NCBI RefSeq assembly: GCF_017549005.1
Contig: NZ_JAFYYT010000054.1
Location: forward strand, 1 to 64,000
DNA length: 64,000 bases
Reading direction: 5' to 3'
DNA from: Ruminococcus sp.
GTDB taxonomy: Bacteria > Bacillota > Clostridia > Oscillospirales > Ruminococcaceae
Below, one piece after another: positions 33,177 to 43,749 of the stretch. How positions within the stretch are numbered: the first letter of the stretch is position 1; each line of letters begins with the position of its first letter. Under the pieces are notes generated by a model. The model made no database searches, was not told the DNA's origin, and worked only from the letters and a program-made list of their open reading frames with translations. Position numbers and translations under genes: made by a program.

Positions 33177-33683
33177 TTACTGCGGTCTCCTGCGGACTAT
33201 CTTCTGCACCCTGGGGACGCAGAATTCCAGGACAGCGCAATACTTGTCGATTATCGTGATTATGTATGTCTCCTTGTAGCTTGGCTTTGGCCTTGTCATG
33301 GGCCACATATGCTTTTCTATCATATCCCGTTCGAGTCTGGTGACAGACGTTATCTTCGCGGCGTTGGCGCAGGCTTCCAGCGAGTGCTTTCTGCTGTGTG
33401 AAGCCTGACCCTTCGACTTTGTGGAGTTGTACTCCTTGCGGTCGTAATAGAAAAGGTCGTGCATAAGCCCTGCTCTTGCGGCTGAACGCGCATTGAGGCT
33501 GAGCTTCCTGCAAACTACATAGCTGTAGTATGAAACGTTAATGCAGTGCTGGAAACGGGTAGTGGAGACATGATGGGTAATGGATTTCAGCTCCTGTATC
33601 TGTTTGCTTTCTATTATATCGCTGACGCAGTCATAGTAGCTGTTATCCGTCAGTTCTTTTGCTGAGCAAATGGCTTTGAGCAT
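33177..33683 (-). CDS. HD-domain phosphohydrolase
   Basis: A 168-residue predicted metal-dependent phosphohydrolase. The HD pattern is visible as FQHCINVSYYSYVVCRKL (first metal His), GLMHDLFYYD (HD pair) and the final Asp in IITIIDKYC. The substrate is unknown; proteins of this size often act on nucleotides. It is the first gene of a run HD, metY, flavodoxin, with a sigma-A promoter at 33744-33772. Confidence 0.8.
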   Translation of the reverse strand: MLKAICSAKELTDNSYYDCVSDIIESKQIQELKSITHHVSTTRFQHCINVSYYSYVVCRKLSLNARSAARAGLMHDLFYYDRKEYNSTKSKGQASHSRKHSLEACANAAKITSVTRLERDMIEKHMWPMTRPKPSYKETYIITIIDKYCAVLEFCVPRVQKIVRRRPQ

Positions 33684-33743
33684 AGAGCAAAGCCTCCTTT
33701 ATATAATGATTCCCTCTCATTATACAGTCATGCCGTTATTGAT

Positions 33744-33772
33744 ATTATACAATATCTCAGAGCAAAAATCAA
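33744..33772 (-). promoter_or_regulatory. sigma-A promoter of the HD/metY/flavodoxin operon
   Basis: On the minus strand TTGATT (33772-33767), a 17-nt spacer and TATAAT (33749-33744). Confidence 0.7.
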
Positions 33773-33967
33773 TACAGATAACAAAAAAACTCATTATATT
33801 CATATGCAGCGCCGCAGAGAGCGCATCGAGCCTCAGACCTGAACTTCACACCAAGATGGGAAAGGCGGTTGTTGAAAGAAATATAGTCAGTATGCACAAA
33901 CTTCGTCAAAAATTTTGTGCGTTGGGGATTAAAACGAAGAAATTTGCAAATTTACAGCAATAAAGTA

Positions 33968-33996
33968 TTGCAAAATGGAAACAGTAGTGTTATAAT
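33968..33996 (+). promoter_or_regulatory. sigma-A promoter of gdhA
   Basis: TTGCAA (33968-33973), a 17-nt spacer and TATAAT (33991-33996). Confidence 0.72.
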
Positions 33997-34005
33997 CAAT
34001 AATGA

Positions 34006-35412
<1,407 letters not shown>

Positions 35413-35463
35413 TAAAAAAACTGATAGTGACTCATCAGTAAGAGCAGTAAAGTAAACTAACAG

Positions 35464-35498
35464 GTCTCCCGTTGTGCTAACCGACGGGAGACTTTTTA
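35464..35498 (+). terminator. terminator of gdhA
   Basis: A 9-bp stem GTCTCCCGT / ACGGGAGAC with an 11-nt loop, then five T residues. Confidence 0.82.
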
Positions 35499-35584
35499 TA
35501 TTTAATAATGCACAATTAAGTAAGCCCTGAATTGGTGAAAACATAGAAACTCAACCATTTAAACAATAATTATTGTTGTTAATG

Positions 35585-35612
35585 TTGAAATATGTGCAAA
35601 ATGTGATATAAT
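35585..35612 (+). promoter_or_regulatory. sigma-A promoter of the cytidylate kinase-like gene
   Basis: TTGAAA (35585-35590), a 16-nt spacer and TATAAT (35607-35612). Confidence 0.65.
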
Positions 35613-35674
35613 ATGAAATGTAGTTATTTTATCATATTATGTAATAAGAATTATACCATGGGGGAGATAATAAA

Positions 35675-36298
35675 ATGAAAAAAACTATAATCACTATTGA
35701 AAGACAATACGGAAGCGGCGGCAGCAATATCGGCAGACTCACCGCTGAAAAGCTCGGTATCAAATGCTATAACAGACAGATACTTGAAATGACGGCTGAA
35801 AGGTGCGGGATCGCTCCCGAATATCTTGAGAATGCAGAGGAAAATGTTCCCACAAGCTTCCTGTATTCACTGCTTTTGTCGGCAAATCCAGCAAGGACTA
35901 TGGAAGAAAATCTTCCTCTGTCCGACAAGGTCTTTCTTATGGAGAGCCGCATAATCAATGAAATTGCCGACAGGGAGAAGAAGTTCGTCATAGTCGGCAG
36001 GTGCGGAAGCTATATCCTCGAGGACAAGGGCTGCTTCAATGTGTATATCTATGCAGACCCCGAGGTCCGCGTAAAAAGGGCGATAGAGGAATACGGCGTA
36101 AGTGAGGGCAAGGCGGAGTCCATAATGAAAAAGGCGGATAAGCGCCGCGAGACCTTTTATAACGTCAATACAGGCAGACTATGGCAGGACAAGGATCAGT
36201 ATGCCCTGTGCCTGAACAGCGGAGTTCTCGGCGATGAACTCTGTGCGGAAATGATAGTCAAGGCATATCAGGAATATAATGAACGCTTTGCTGATTGA
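35675..36298 (+). CDS. cytidylate kinase-like family protein
   Basis: A 207-residue P-loop protein of the cytidylate kinase-like group common in Firmicutes. The N-terminal loop IERQYGSGGSNIGRLTAEKLGI has the altered Walker A (QYGSGGxxIG) of this group. FVIVGRCGSYIL and a LID-type Lys/Arg helix (KADKRRETFYN) support a nucleoside or nucleotide kinase fold. The true phosphate acceptor is unknown, and it is not the housekeeping Cmk. It is monocistronic, with GGGGGAG 9 nt before the ATG. The DUF421 gene follows after about 95 nt. Confidence 0.82.
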   Translation: MKKTIITIERQYGSGGSNIGRLTAEKLGIKCYNRQILEMTAERCGIAPEYLENAEENVPTSFLYSLLLSANPARTMEENLPLSDKVFLMESRIINEIADREKKFVIVGRCGSYILEDKGCFNVYIYADPEVRVKRAIEEYGVSEGKAESIMKKADKRRETFYNVNTGRLWQDKDQYALCLNSGVLGDELCAEMIVKAYQEYNERFAD

Positions 36299-36394
36299 TA
36301 TAAAGAATAAGTTTCTATATAGGCAACAAAGTAACGCGCGGCTTTGAATATATCAGCTCCTTTGCGGCAGAATAACCGTAAAGGAGCTGTTTTT

Positions 36395-37120
36395 ATGTGT
36401 GTAGTACTGATACGATCGGTCATGCTGTATCTGCTTGTCATATTCGCGGTAAGGCTCATGGGAAAGCGCCAGCTCGGGGAGCTTCAGCCCTCGGAACTCG
36501 TCATAACCATACTTGTCTCGAACATCGCGACTCTTCCCATAGAAGACGTGAATATTCCCGTAATCGTAGGAGTCACGCCTATTCTGTCACTGGTCTGCTT
36601 TGAAGTCATTACCTCATGGATAAACCTTCGATTTCCCAGGCTGAGAAAGCTCATATCGGGAAGTCCTAAAATAGTCATACGGAACGGGCGGATAGAGAGG
36701 GATATACTTCGGGAGCTTCGTTTTTCGGTGGACGACCTTCTTATGGCTCTGAGAAGCAAGGACATTTTCGACCCCGACGAGGTGCAGTTCGCAATAGTCG
36801 AGACCACAGGCAGTGTTTCAGTGATGAAGAAGCAGTCCGCGGAAACTCCCACGCGGCGTGATATGGGTATCTCCGCAGAAGAGACCGACCCGCCCGTGCT
36901 GATAATATCCGACGGAATATATGTGGAAAAGGCTATGGAGTCGCTGAAACTGAGCAGAAGCGCTGTAGAAAAGCTGCTTTCCGCCAATAATATGAGAGTA
37001 AACGACGTTTTCATCATGACTGCCGACAGCTCCGGGAGCTGTTTCATAGCTGATAAAAAGGGGAATACGCCCCGAAAAGTAAGGCTCGGAGGTGAAAAGA
37101 ACGACAAGAGTAAGGCTTAG
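36395..37120 (+). CDS. DUF421 (YetF-type) membrane protein
   Basis: A 241-residue protein of the DUF421/YetF family. Three N-terminal membrane helices (VMLYLLVIFAVRLMG, LVITILVSNIATLPI, VIVGVTPILSLVCFEVIT) precede a cytoplasmic domain with the family's PKIVIRNGRI and LRELRFSVDDLLMALRSKDIFDPDEV motifs. Homologues in Bacillus affect spore or envelope properties, but no biochemical activity is established. The start at 36395 follows AAAGGAG; an upstream in-frame ATG lacks a site. Its end overlaps the DUF4363 gene by 29 nt, the usual partnership in Firmicutes. Confidence 0.87.
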   Translation: MCVVLIRSVMLYLLVIFAVRLMGKRQLGELQPSELVITILVSNIATLPIEDVNIPVIVGVTPILSLVCFEVITSWINLRFPRLRKLISGSPKIVIRNGRIERDILRELRFSVDDLLMALRSKDIFDPDEVQFAIVETTGSVSVMKKQSAETPTRRDMGISAEETDPPVLIISDGIYVEKAMESLKLSRSAVEKLLSANNMRVNDVFIMTADSSGSCFIADKKGNTPRKVRLGGEKNDKSKA

Positions 37121-37478
37121 CGCGGCAATTCTGCTGATACTGATAGCATTCAGTGTTTTTACGAGCGTTTGGGTGAACCGCCGCTGCGATGAAATGCTCG
37201 GGGAAATAAACAAGCTCAGTATCATGTCAGAAAACGGAGAAAGTGAAGCGCTCACAGGGAGCGCACAGGAGCTCGGAGAAAAGTGGGAAAGCTTCCGGCA
37301 TTGGGCGTCTGTTCTGCTGAAGTACGACAAGCTTGTAGAAGCAGACAGGATAAGCGCAAGGATAATACAGCTTGCGGAAAGTGATGGCGAGGAGCTGAAA
37401 GCGGAGCTTTCTGAGCTGCGGGAGCTCCTTGAAATGCTAAAAAGCGGCGAAACGCCGCTTTGGAATAGCGTTTTTTGA
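37092..37478 (+). CDS. DUF4363 family protein
   Basis: A 128-residue protein with one N-terminal membrane helix (LSAAILLILIAFSVFTSVWV) and an extracytoplasmic helical domain, fitting DUF4363, which is typically encoded right after DUF421. The start is a GTG that overlaps the end of the DUF421 gene. The nearest strong site (GGAGG) touches the start, so the weaker AAGG 7 nt upstream may be what initiates. The two probably act together at the membrane; function unknown. Confidence 0.75.
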   Translation: MKRTTRVRLSAAILLILIAFSVFTSVWVNRRCDEMLGEINKLSIMSENGESEALTGSAQELGEKWESFRHWASVLLKYDKLVEADRISARIIQLAESDGEELKAELSELRELLEMLKSGETPLWNSVF

Positions 37479-37507
37479 AAAAGTGAACAGTTATTAGTGC
37501 ATTGAAA

Positions 37508-37530
37508 AGGGACGCCTTTGGCGTCCCTGA
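37508..37530 (-). terminator. hairpin downstream of the gene remnant
   Basis: AGGGACGCC-TTT-GGCGTCCCT is a 9-bp perfect stem. On the minus strand it is followed by TTTTC, so it could end transcription from prfB and the remnant. Confidence 0.5.
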
Positions 37531-37531
37531 A

Positions 37532-37762
37532 TTATTTCCGGAATTTTGTGCATGATACAGTCTGTTTTGCAGTATCAACGCTGAATGATATGTCGAAATC
37601 TTCGCAGTTCCAGCAATTTGTCTGATAGATACAGAAAGAGAACCCGACATCATCATATTTTACGTTGTATATATATTTGCCGTATTCACCGGCGCGGTTC
37701 TTTATTTTACTGCCGTTTACAAGGACCTTTTCGGCTTTTCCGCTTTTTGATATGCGAGCCGG
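37532..37762 (-). pseudogene. 5'-truncated gene remnant (last 76 codons)
   Basis: Minus-strand codons run open from 37762 to a TAA at 37534-37532. They read PARISKSGKAEKVLVNGSKI, then continue with a protein-like composition (NVKYDDVGFSFCIYQ, CWNCEDFDISFSVDT) and end KFRK. There is no ATG, GTG or TTG in the open part; the frame begins straight after a TGA. It looks like the 3' end of a gene whose 5' part is lost, lying immediately after prfB. I do not recognise the family; it is beta-rich with three Cys close together. Confidence 0.5.
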
Positions 37763-37780
37763 TCAATTACTCATTACGAT

Positions 37781-38899
37781 TTACTTTTCCAGTGTTCCGT
37801 GAGAGAGTGACTTCAGATAAGCATTGATGAATCCGTCGAGGTCGCCGTCCATAACAGCCTGGATATTGCCGTTTTCAAAGCCGGTACGGGTGTCCTTTAC
37901 AAGAGTATATGGCATGAATACGTATGAGCGTATCTGCGAGCCCCAGGCAATCTGGTTCTGAACGCCCTTGATATCCTCGATCTTTTCGAGGTGCTCTCTT
38001 TCCTTGATCTCAACGAGCTTTGAACGGAGCATCTTCATGGCGTAGTCCTTGTTCTGATACTGGCTTCGCTGAGTCTGACAGGAAACAACGATACCTGTAG
38101 GCTTATGGATAAGACGTACAGCAGAGCTGGTCTTGTTGACTTTCTGCCCGCCTGCGCCGCTTGAACGGTAAACTTCCATTTCGATATCCTCGGGACGGAT
38201 ATCAACTTCGATAGAGTCATCGAGCTCGGGCATTACTTCAAGTGCTGCAAAAGAGGTGTGTCTGCGGCCCTGAGCGTCGAACGGAGAGACACGTACAAGT
38301 CTGTGAACGCCTGACTCGGATTTCATATAGCCGTAAGCATTCTCGCCCTCGATAAGTATAGAAGCGGACTTCATACCTGCTTCATCGCCGTCAAGATAGT
38401 CAAGAAGCTCGACCTTGAAATCGTGACGCTCAGCCCAGCGGTTGTACATACGGTAGAGCATTTCTGCCCAGTCCTGAGCCTCTGTTCCGCCAGCGCCGGC
38501 GTGGAAGGTGAGGATAGCGTTTGCATTGTCATACTCGCCTGTAAGCAGAGTTGACAGCTTTTCGTCCTCCAGCTTTGTTTTGAAAGCTTCGGACTCGCGC
38601 TTTATCTCTTCAACGTCGCTCTCGTCGTCAGCCTCGATAGAAAGCTCGATAAGAGCGATTATATCTTCAAGGTTATCGTTGAGCTTGTTGAAATTCTCGA
38701 TCTTTCTTTCCAGTGATTTCTGCTCCTTGAGCACTTTCTGGGAGTTTTCGAGGTCGTCCCAGAAACCGTCCCTGCCTGTTTCTTCGGCAAGCTCGGCAAC
38801 GCGCTTCTTTGCAGCTTCTATATTCAGAACGTCGGCAAGCTCCGACATTTCCTTTCGGTAGCCTGTCATTTCTACTCTGAGTTCGTCGAGTATTATCAT
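37781..38899 (-). CDS. prfB: peptide chain release factor 2
   Basis: A 372-residue translation factor that recognises UGA and UAA and triggers peptide release. The codon-recognition SPF motif (RVSPFDAQGRRHTSF) and the catalytic GGQ (SSGAGGQKVNKTSSAVR) are both present. I chose the ATG at 38899 with AAAGGA 9 nt upstream. The reading frame is continuous through the region where many bacteria carry the +1 programmed frameshift (CUU UGA), so this prfB is not autoregulated that way. It appears monocistronic; the remnant at 37532-37762 follows. Confidence 0.95.
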   Translation of the reverse strand: MIILDELRVEMTGYRKEMSELADVLNIEAAKKRVAELAEETGRDGFWDDLENSQKVLKEQKSLERKIENFNKLNDNLEDIIALIELSIEADDESDVEEIKRESEAFKTKLEDEKLSTLLTGEYDNANAILTFHAGAGGTEAQDWAEMLYRMYNRWAERHDFKVELLDYLDGDEAGMKSASILIEGENAYGYMKSESGVHRLVRVSPFDAQGRRHTSFAALEVMPELDDSIEVDIRPEDIEMEVYRSSGAGGQKVNKTSSAVRLIHKPTGIVVSCQTQRSQYQNKDYAMKMLRSKLVEIKEREHLEKIEDIKGVQNQIAWGSQIRSYVFMPYTLVKDTRTGFENGNIQAVMDGDLDGFINAYLKSLSHGTLEK

Positions 38900-38949
38900 A
38901 GTTTCAAATCCTTTCAAACATAGATACATATATTATATCACAGTTTCGG

Positions 38950-39069
38950 ACGGACTGCAAGGGGAAAAAGAGAATTTTTCGCGTTGTGTGAAAATTTCTC
39001 AGCCCTTAGCCGTGTAGGGAACACCGTCCCCTACAATCTTAGTTCTTAGTTCTTAGCTCTGATAATTCC
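38950..39069. repeat. copy A of a dispersed intergenic repeat
   Basis: A hairpin (GTGTAGGG ... CCCCTACA, about 39012-39034) is followed by an AATCTTAGTTCTTAGTTCT tract. Related copies lie at 45301-45345 (inverted) and 51365-51420. Confidence 0.5.
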
Positions 39070-39072
39070 GTC

Positions 39073-39101
39073 TTGACAAATGAAAAATTATCATGTATAA
39101 T
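39073..39101 (+). promoter_or_regulatory. consensus sigma-A promoter of valS
   Basis: TTGACA (39073-39078), a 17-nt spacer and TATAAT (39096-39101). Confidence 0.88.
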
Positions 39102-39111
39102 TATAAGGTAT

Positions 39112-39372
39112 TCAAAGGCAATGATGAAGAGGAGTACGTGAGATACCCGATTTTCAGAGAGCTGCCGTATGGTGAAAGGCAGTATGAGGGACTTGCGGAA
39201 GTAGCTTCGGAGCTTCGCGTGCCAACAGCAGATGCTCAGTAGTATGCGGCGTGATCCTCACGTTACAGGGGAAGGAGCTCACAGGCTCCGCAGAGTGCGG
39301 GGTAATACCCGAATTCAGGTGGTAACACGGACTTAGTTCGCCCTGAACCTTTAACGGTTCGGGGCTTTTTAT
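39112..39372 (+). promoter_or_regulatory. valine T-box leader of valS
   Basis: A T-box riboswitch. Stem I has GATGA...AGTA on the 5' side, an AGAGAG apical element (about 39157) and a 3' specifier loop GAA-GTA-G with Val codon GTA at 39201-39203. The T-box bulge region GGTGGTAACACGG is at 39318-39330. Antiterminator TTCAGG (39314-39319) pairs with CCTGAA (39342-39347), competing with the terminator GCCCTGAACC / GGTTCGGGGC (39340-39365) and its T-run. Uncharged tRNA-Val would favour readthrough into valS. Confidence 0.92.
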
Positions 39373-39432
39373 TTGCTCTGACCGACAAAAACACGGTGAC
39401 GTCGGCTGACTGTCACGAAAAGGAGAATGAAA

Positions 39433-42054
39433 ATGGCAAAGGAACTTGCAAAGGCTTATAACCCCAAGGACTTTGAGGATCGTATCTACGCCGCATGGAA
39501 CGACAAGGGCTGCTTCCGTGCAGAGGCTGATCCAAAGAAAACGCCCTACACTATAGTTATTCCCCCTCCGAACATCACAGGACAGCTCCATATGGGACAC
39601 GCCCTTGATGAAACATTGCAGGATATACTTATCCGCTGGAAGAGAATGAGCGGCTACAGCGCACTGTGGCTCCCGGGTACGGACCACGCAGCTATAGCTA
39701 CTGAGGCTAAGATAGTTGAAGCTATGCGCAAGGAAGGCGTTACAAAGGAGGACCTCGGACGTGAGGGCTTCATGAAGCGCGCATGGGAGTGGAAGAAGCA
39801 GTACGGCGGCCGTATCGTTGAACAGCTCAAGAAGCTTGGCTCTTCCTGCGACTGGTCACGCGAGCGCTTCACTATGGACGAGGGCTGCTCAAAGGCTGTA
39901 AAGGAAGTATTCATCAAGTACTACGAAAAAGGTCTCATCTACAGAGGCGAGCGTATAATCAACTGGTGTCCCAAGTGCCGCACCTCCCTTTCCGACGCAG
40001 AGGTAACATATGAGGATCAGGCAGGTCATTTCTGGCACCTCCGCTATAAGATAAAGGACAGCGACGGCTATCTGGAGCTTGCTACGACACGTCCCGAGAC
40101 TCTTCTCGGCGATACGGCTGTTGCAGTAAATCCGAAGGACGAGCGCTATACAGCTCTTGTAGGAAAGACTGTTATCCTGCCTATCGTACACCGCGAGATA
40201 CCTATCGTTGCTGATGATTATGTTGAAATGGACTTCGGTACAGGTGTAGTTAAGATAACTCCTGCTCACGACCCCAACGACTTTGAAGTAGGTCTCCGTC
40301 ATAATCTGCCGGTTATCAACGTAATGAACGACGACGCTACAATAAATGACGATTATCCCGCATACGCAGGCATGGACCGCTATGAGGCAAGAAAGAAGAT
40401 AGTTGAGGACCTCGAAAAGGAAGGCGCTCTTGTTAAGATAGAGGAGTACAGCCATAATGTAGGTACCTGCTACCGCTGCGGAACTACAGTTGAGCCAAAG
40501 GTATCGACTCAGTGGTTCGTTAAGATGAAGCCCCTTGCAGAGCCTGCTATCAAGGCTGTAAAGAACGGCGATACAAAGTTCGTTCCCGAGCGTTTTGATA
40601 AGATATACTTCCACTGGCTTGAAAACATCAAGGACTGGTGTATCTCCCGTCAGATATGGTGGGGACATCAGATACCTGCATTCTACTGTGACGAGTGCGG
40701 CGAAATGGTCGTTACCAAGGAGAGCAGCGCGGTTTGTCCCAAGTGCGGAAAGCCCATGAGACAGGACCCCGATACCCTTGATACATGGTTCAGCTCGGCA
40801 CTGTGGCCTTTCTCGACTCTCGGCTGGCCTGAGAATACCGAGGACCTGAAGTATTTCTATCCTACAAATACCCTCGTAACAGGCTATGATATCATCTTCT
40901 TCTGGGTAATCAGAATGATGTTCAGCGGACTGGAGAACATGGGAAAAGTTCCTTTCGATACAGTTCTTATCCACGGACTTGTACGTGACGCCCAGGGACG
41001 CAAGATGTCCAAGTCTCTCGGAAACGGTATCGACCCTCTTGAAGTTATCAACGAATACGGTGCTGACGCTCTCAGATTTATGCTGGCTACAGGAAACTCG
41101 CCCGGAAATGATATGCGTTATATCGACGACAAGGTAAAGGCTGCCCGTAACTTTGCGAATAAGCTCTGGAACGCTTCACGTTTCATTATGATGAACCTTC
41201 CCGAGGACTTTGAGTTCAGGGGACTTCCTGCGGAGCTGGAGCTCGAGGACAAGTGGCTCGTGAACAAGTTCAATCAGCTTGCAAAGGAAGTAGGCGAGAA
41301 CCTCGAAAGATATGAGCTTGGCGTTGCTTCACAGAAGATATACGACTTTATCTGGGATGTATTCTGCGACTGGTACATCGAGCTCACAAAGCCGAGAATA
41401 CAGGCAGGCGGCGAGACAATGGCAAAGGCTCAGGCAGTTCTGGTATGGGCTATGCAGGGTATGCTGAAGCTCCTTCACCCATTCATGCCGTTCATTACCG
41501 AGGAGATATGGCAGGTACTCACAAACGAGAAGTCAATGATAATCCTGGAGACTTACCCCACATATGACGCTTCTATCGACTTCAACGCCGAGGAGAAGGC
41601 ATTCGAGAAGATAATCTCAGCTATCAAGGCTGTAAGAAATACACGTACAGAAATGAACGTACCTCCGTCGGTAAAGGCCAAGCTCTTCATCGAGACTGCC
41701 GACAAGGAGCTTTTCAACTCCTGCGCTGTATTCTTCGAGAAGCTTGCTTCCGCTTCAGCAGTCGAGACAGGGGACAAGTTCGATATACCTGATTCGGCAA
41801 ACGCTGTTACCGATTCCGCACGTATATTCATTCCTATGGACGAGCTTGTTGACAAGGATAAGGAAATAGCACGTCTTGAAAAGGAAAAGGCAAAGGTACA
41901 GAAGGATATCGACTTCCTCAGCGGAAAGCTCAATAATCAGGGCTTTATCGCAAAGGCTCCCACACAGCTCATAGACGCCGAGAAGGCAAAGCTTGCAAAG
42001 GCTGAGGAGAAAATGGCTAAGATAGAGCAGTCTATCGCTGCTTTCAAGAAGTAA
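39433..42054 (+). CDS. valS: valyl-tRNA synthetase
   Basis: An 873-residue class I aminoacyl-tRNA synthetase charging tRNA-Val. The HIGH motif is PNITGQLHMGHAL, the KMSKS motif is GRKMSKSLGNGIDP, and the editing domain includes TTRPETLLGDTAVAVNP. A CPKC/CDEC zinc pair is visible (INWCPKCRTSL, FYCDECGEM ... VCPKCGKPM). The C-terminal coiled-coil (DKDKEIARLEKEKAKVQKDI) typical of ValRS is present. The ATG at 39433 has AGGAG 7 nt upstream and is preferred to the ATG at 39427, which nearly touches it. Expression is controlled by the T-box leader upstream. Confidence 0.97.
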   Translation: MAKELAKAYNPKDFEDRIYAAWNDKGCFRAEADPKKTPYTIVIPPPNITGQLHMGHALDETLQDILIRWKRMSGYSALWLPGTDHAAIATEAKIVEAMRKEGVTKEDLGREGFMKRAWEWKKQYGGRIVEQLKKLGSSCDWSRERFTMDEGCSKAVKEVFIKYYEKGLIYRGERIINWCPKCRTSLSDAEVTYEDQAGHFWHLRYKIKDSDGYLELATTRPETLLGDTAVAVNPKDERYTALVGKTVILPIVHREIPIVADDYVEMDFGTGVVKITPAHDPNDFEVGLRHNLPVINVMNDDATINDDYPAYAGMDRYEARKKIVEDLEKEGALVKIEEYSHNVGTCYRCGTTVEPKVSTQWFVKMKPLAEPAIKAVKNGDTKFVPERFDKIYFHWLENIKDWCISRQIWWGHQIPAFYCDECGEMVVTKESSAVCPKCGKPMRQDPDTLDTWFSSALWPFSTLGWPENTEDLKYFYPTNTLVTGYDIIFFWVIRMMFSGLENMGKVPFDTVLIHGLVRDAQGRKMSKSLGNGIDPLEVINEYGADALRFMLATGNSPGNDMRYIDDKVKAARNFANKLWNASRFIMMNLPEDFEFRGLPAELELEDKWLVNKFNQLAKEVGENLERYELGVASQKIYDFIWDVFCDWYIELTKPRIQAGGETMAKAQAVLVWAMQGMLKLLHPFMPFITEEIWQVLTNEKSMIILETYPTYDASIDFNAEEKAFEKIISAIKAVRNTRTEMNVPPSVKAKLFIETADKELFNSCAVFFEKLASASAVETGDKFDIPDSANAVTDSARIFIPMDELVDKDKEIARLEKEKAKVQKDIDFLSGKLNNQGFIAKAPTQLIDAEKAKLAKAEEKMAKIEQSIAAFKK

Positions 42055-42123
42055 TATGTTTTATCGTGGAAAAACTTCTTCATAAAGATGTTGCCGATAT
42101 ATGTATTATTATAAGCGTACTGA

Positions 42124-42160
42124 AAAAACAGCACTCCCGAAAGTTCGGGAGTGCTGTTTC
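42124..42160. terminator. bidirectional terminator between valS and htrA
   Basis: A long perfect palindrome, AAACAGCACTCCCGAA / TTCGGGAGTGCTGTTT, with T-runs on both strands. Confidence 0.85.
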
Positions 42161-42204
42161 CGTTTTTTTATGTAAAGGAGTATCAATGAAGATTGCATTG
42201 GGTG

Positions 42205-43749
42205 TTATTCTGCAATATCAGGAGCTTCTGCGTTATTTCTGTTTTTTCTTGCGGGAGCTTCCTCTTCGCCGCCGTTGTCTTCCTCGGCATTTTCATTGTC
42301 GGAAGCGCTCTTCTTTGACTTCTTGGAAGTCTTTTCTTCGTTCTCTTCGTCAGCCTGCGGCTTATCTACCTCGTCAAGTATGAGCTTTACAGTCTTTTCA
42401 TCGCCGTTTCTGATGAATGTTACTTCAACCTCGTCACCTGCGGAGTAAATGTTCTTTTCAGCTGAGAGCTCCTCATAGCTCTTTACCTTCTTGCCGTTGA
42501 GAGCTACGATGATATCGCCGTTCTGGAGGCCTGCCTTTTCAGCGCCGCTGCCCTTCTTGACATCGGATACGAATATACCTACAGGGAGATTGTACATCTT
42601 TGCAGCAGTTTCGGTAACGTCATAGCAGGATATACCGAGCTGCGGCTTACCTGTTACGTAGCCGTACTTCATAAGGTCGTCGATAACGTTAGCTGTAAGG
42701 TTGGATGGGATAGCAAAGCCGATACCCTCGATAGAAGCCTCAGATGAACCGTATGAGGAGGACATCTTTGAGGAGTTGATGCCTATTACCTGACCGTACT
42801 TATTGATGAGCGGTCCGCCAGAGTTGCCCGAGTTGATAGCTGCGTCGGTCTGAATAAGGTTCATGGTCTTGTCGTTGATAGTGATGTGACGTCCGAGACC
42901 TGAGATCATACCGCCTGTAACTGTGTCCATAAGGTCAAAGCCGAGGGGGTTGCCGATAGCTATTACTGACTCGCCAAGCATGAGCTCGTCGCTGTTGCCG
43001 AATTCAGCTGCTGTGAGATCTGTTTCGTCTATCTTTAAAACTGCGAGGTCGTAGTCAACATCATAGCCGACGATCTCTGCTTCAAATGCTTCATCGTTGT
43101 TAAGGAGAACAGAAACGCTGTCTGCTTGTTCGCCGCCGTTCTCACTGTCATAGATAACATGGGCGTTTGTTACGATATAGCCGTTTTCGGATATGATAAC
43201 GCCTGTACCTGTTCCCTTGTACTCTTTTGAAGTAGTACCGCCGTCGTTGTTTCCGTTTCCGAAGCCGAAGTCAAATCCACCGCCGAAGCCGAAATCAAAG
43301 AAGTCGTTCATTGACTGCCGCACTTCTGTTGTGAATGTGGATTCTATACCTACTACAGACGGGAGCATTTTCTCAACGATATCCTCTGTTGAAAGAGTGC
43401 TGCCGCCTACCTCTTCTGGCTTGATTATGCTTACGTTCTGAGCTGTTACTGACTCGGACTTTGCTTCCTTTGTGGCAGTTGTGGCCTTTTCGGTTTTCTT
43501 GCCGTCTTCCGCATCAACTACTGCTGCGCTGCGGATATTGCTCTCGCGGTTGAATATGCGGTAGCCCTCGATAGAGCCTGCGGAAACGACTCCCATAGCT
43601 ACAACGAAAGCAGCTACCTTCAAGAAGGAATGCTTTTTCCTGGGCTTCTGCTCCTGAGGCTGCTGTCCGTCTGTACTGAAGCCGTTGTAGCCCTCGCCGT
43701 TGTTCTGCTGGTTTTCATTGTTATTAAAATTGTAATTATACTCATTCAT
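42205..43749 (-). CDS. HtrA/DegP-type serine protease with PDZ domain
   Basis: A 514-residue membrane-anchored quality-control protease. A hydrophilic Asn/Gln-rich cytoplasmic N-terminus, one membrane helix (FLKVAAFVVAMGVVSAG) and a trypsin-like domain carry the triad His197 (TNAH), Asp234 (DYDLAVLKI) and Ser310 (AAINSGNSGGPLIN). One PDZ domain (about 375-460; PQLGISCYDVTE, AGLQNGDIIVALNGK) follows, then a Lys/Glu-rich tail. A Phe/Gly-rich insert (FFDFGFGGGFDFGFGNGN) precedes the protease core in the position of the regulatory LA loop. I chose the ATG at 43749 with AAGGAA about 10 nt upstream. It would degrade misfolded exported proteins. Confidence 0.93.
   Translation of the reverse strand: MNEYNYNFNNNENQQNNGEGYNGFSTDGQQPQEQKPRKKHSFLKVAAFVVAMGVVSAGSIEGYRIFNRESNIRSAAVVDAEDGKKTEKATTATKEAKSESVTAQNVSIIKPEEVGGSTLSTEDIVEKMLPSVVGIESTFTTEVRQSMNDFFDFGFGGGFDFGFGNGNNDGGTTSKEYKGTGTGVIISENGYIVTNAHVIYDSENGGEQADSVSVLLNNDEAFEAEIVGYDVDYDLAVLKIDETDLTAAEFGNSDELMLGESVIAIGNPLGFDLMDTVTGGMISGLGRHITINDKTMNLIQTDAAINSGNSGGPLINKYGQVIGINSSKMSSSYGSSEASIEGIGFAIPSNLTANVIDDLMKYGYVTGKPQLGISCYDVTETAAKMYNLPVGIFVSDVKKGSGAEKAGLQNGDIIVALNGKKVKSYEELSAEKNIYSAGDEVEVTFIRNGDEKTVKLILDEVDKPQADEENEEKTSKKSKKSASDNENAEEDNGGEEEAPARKNRNNAEAPDIAE

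Noticed and set aside
33670-33963. Plus-strand open frame between the HD and gdhA genes
   Set aside because: It has no ribosome binding site and overlaps the HD gene and its promoter. Possibly old coding DNA, but not supportable as a gene.
38830-38899. Programmed +1 frameshift in prfB
   Set aside because: The frame is continuous and no CTTTGA slippery site with upstream Shine-Dalgarno is seen.
39889-40974. 361-codon minus-strand open frame inside valS
   Set aside because: A complementary-strand shadow of valS with no binding site or recognisable protein; valS is unambiguous.
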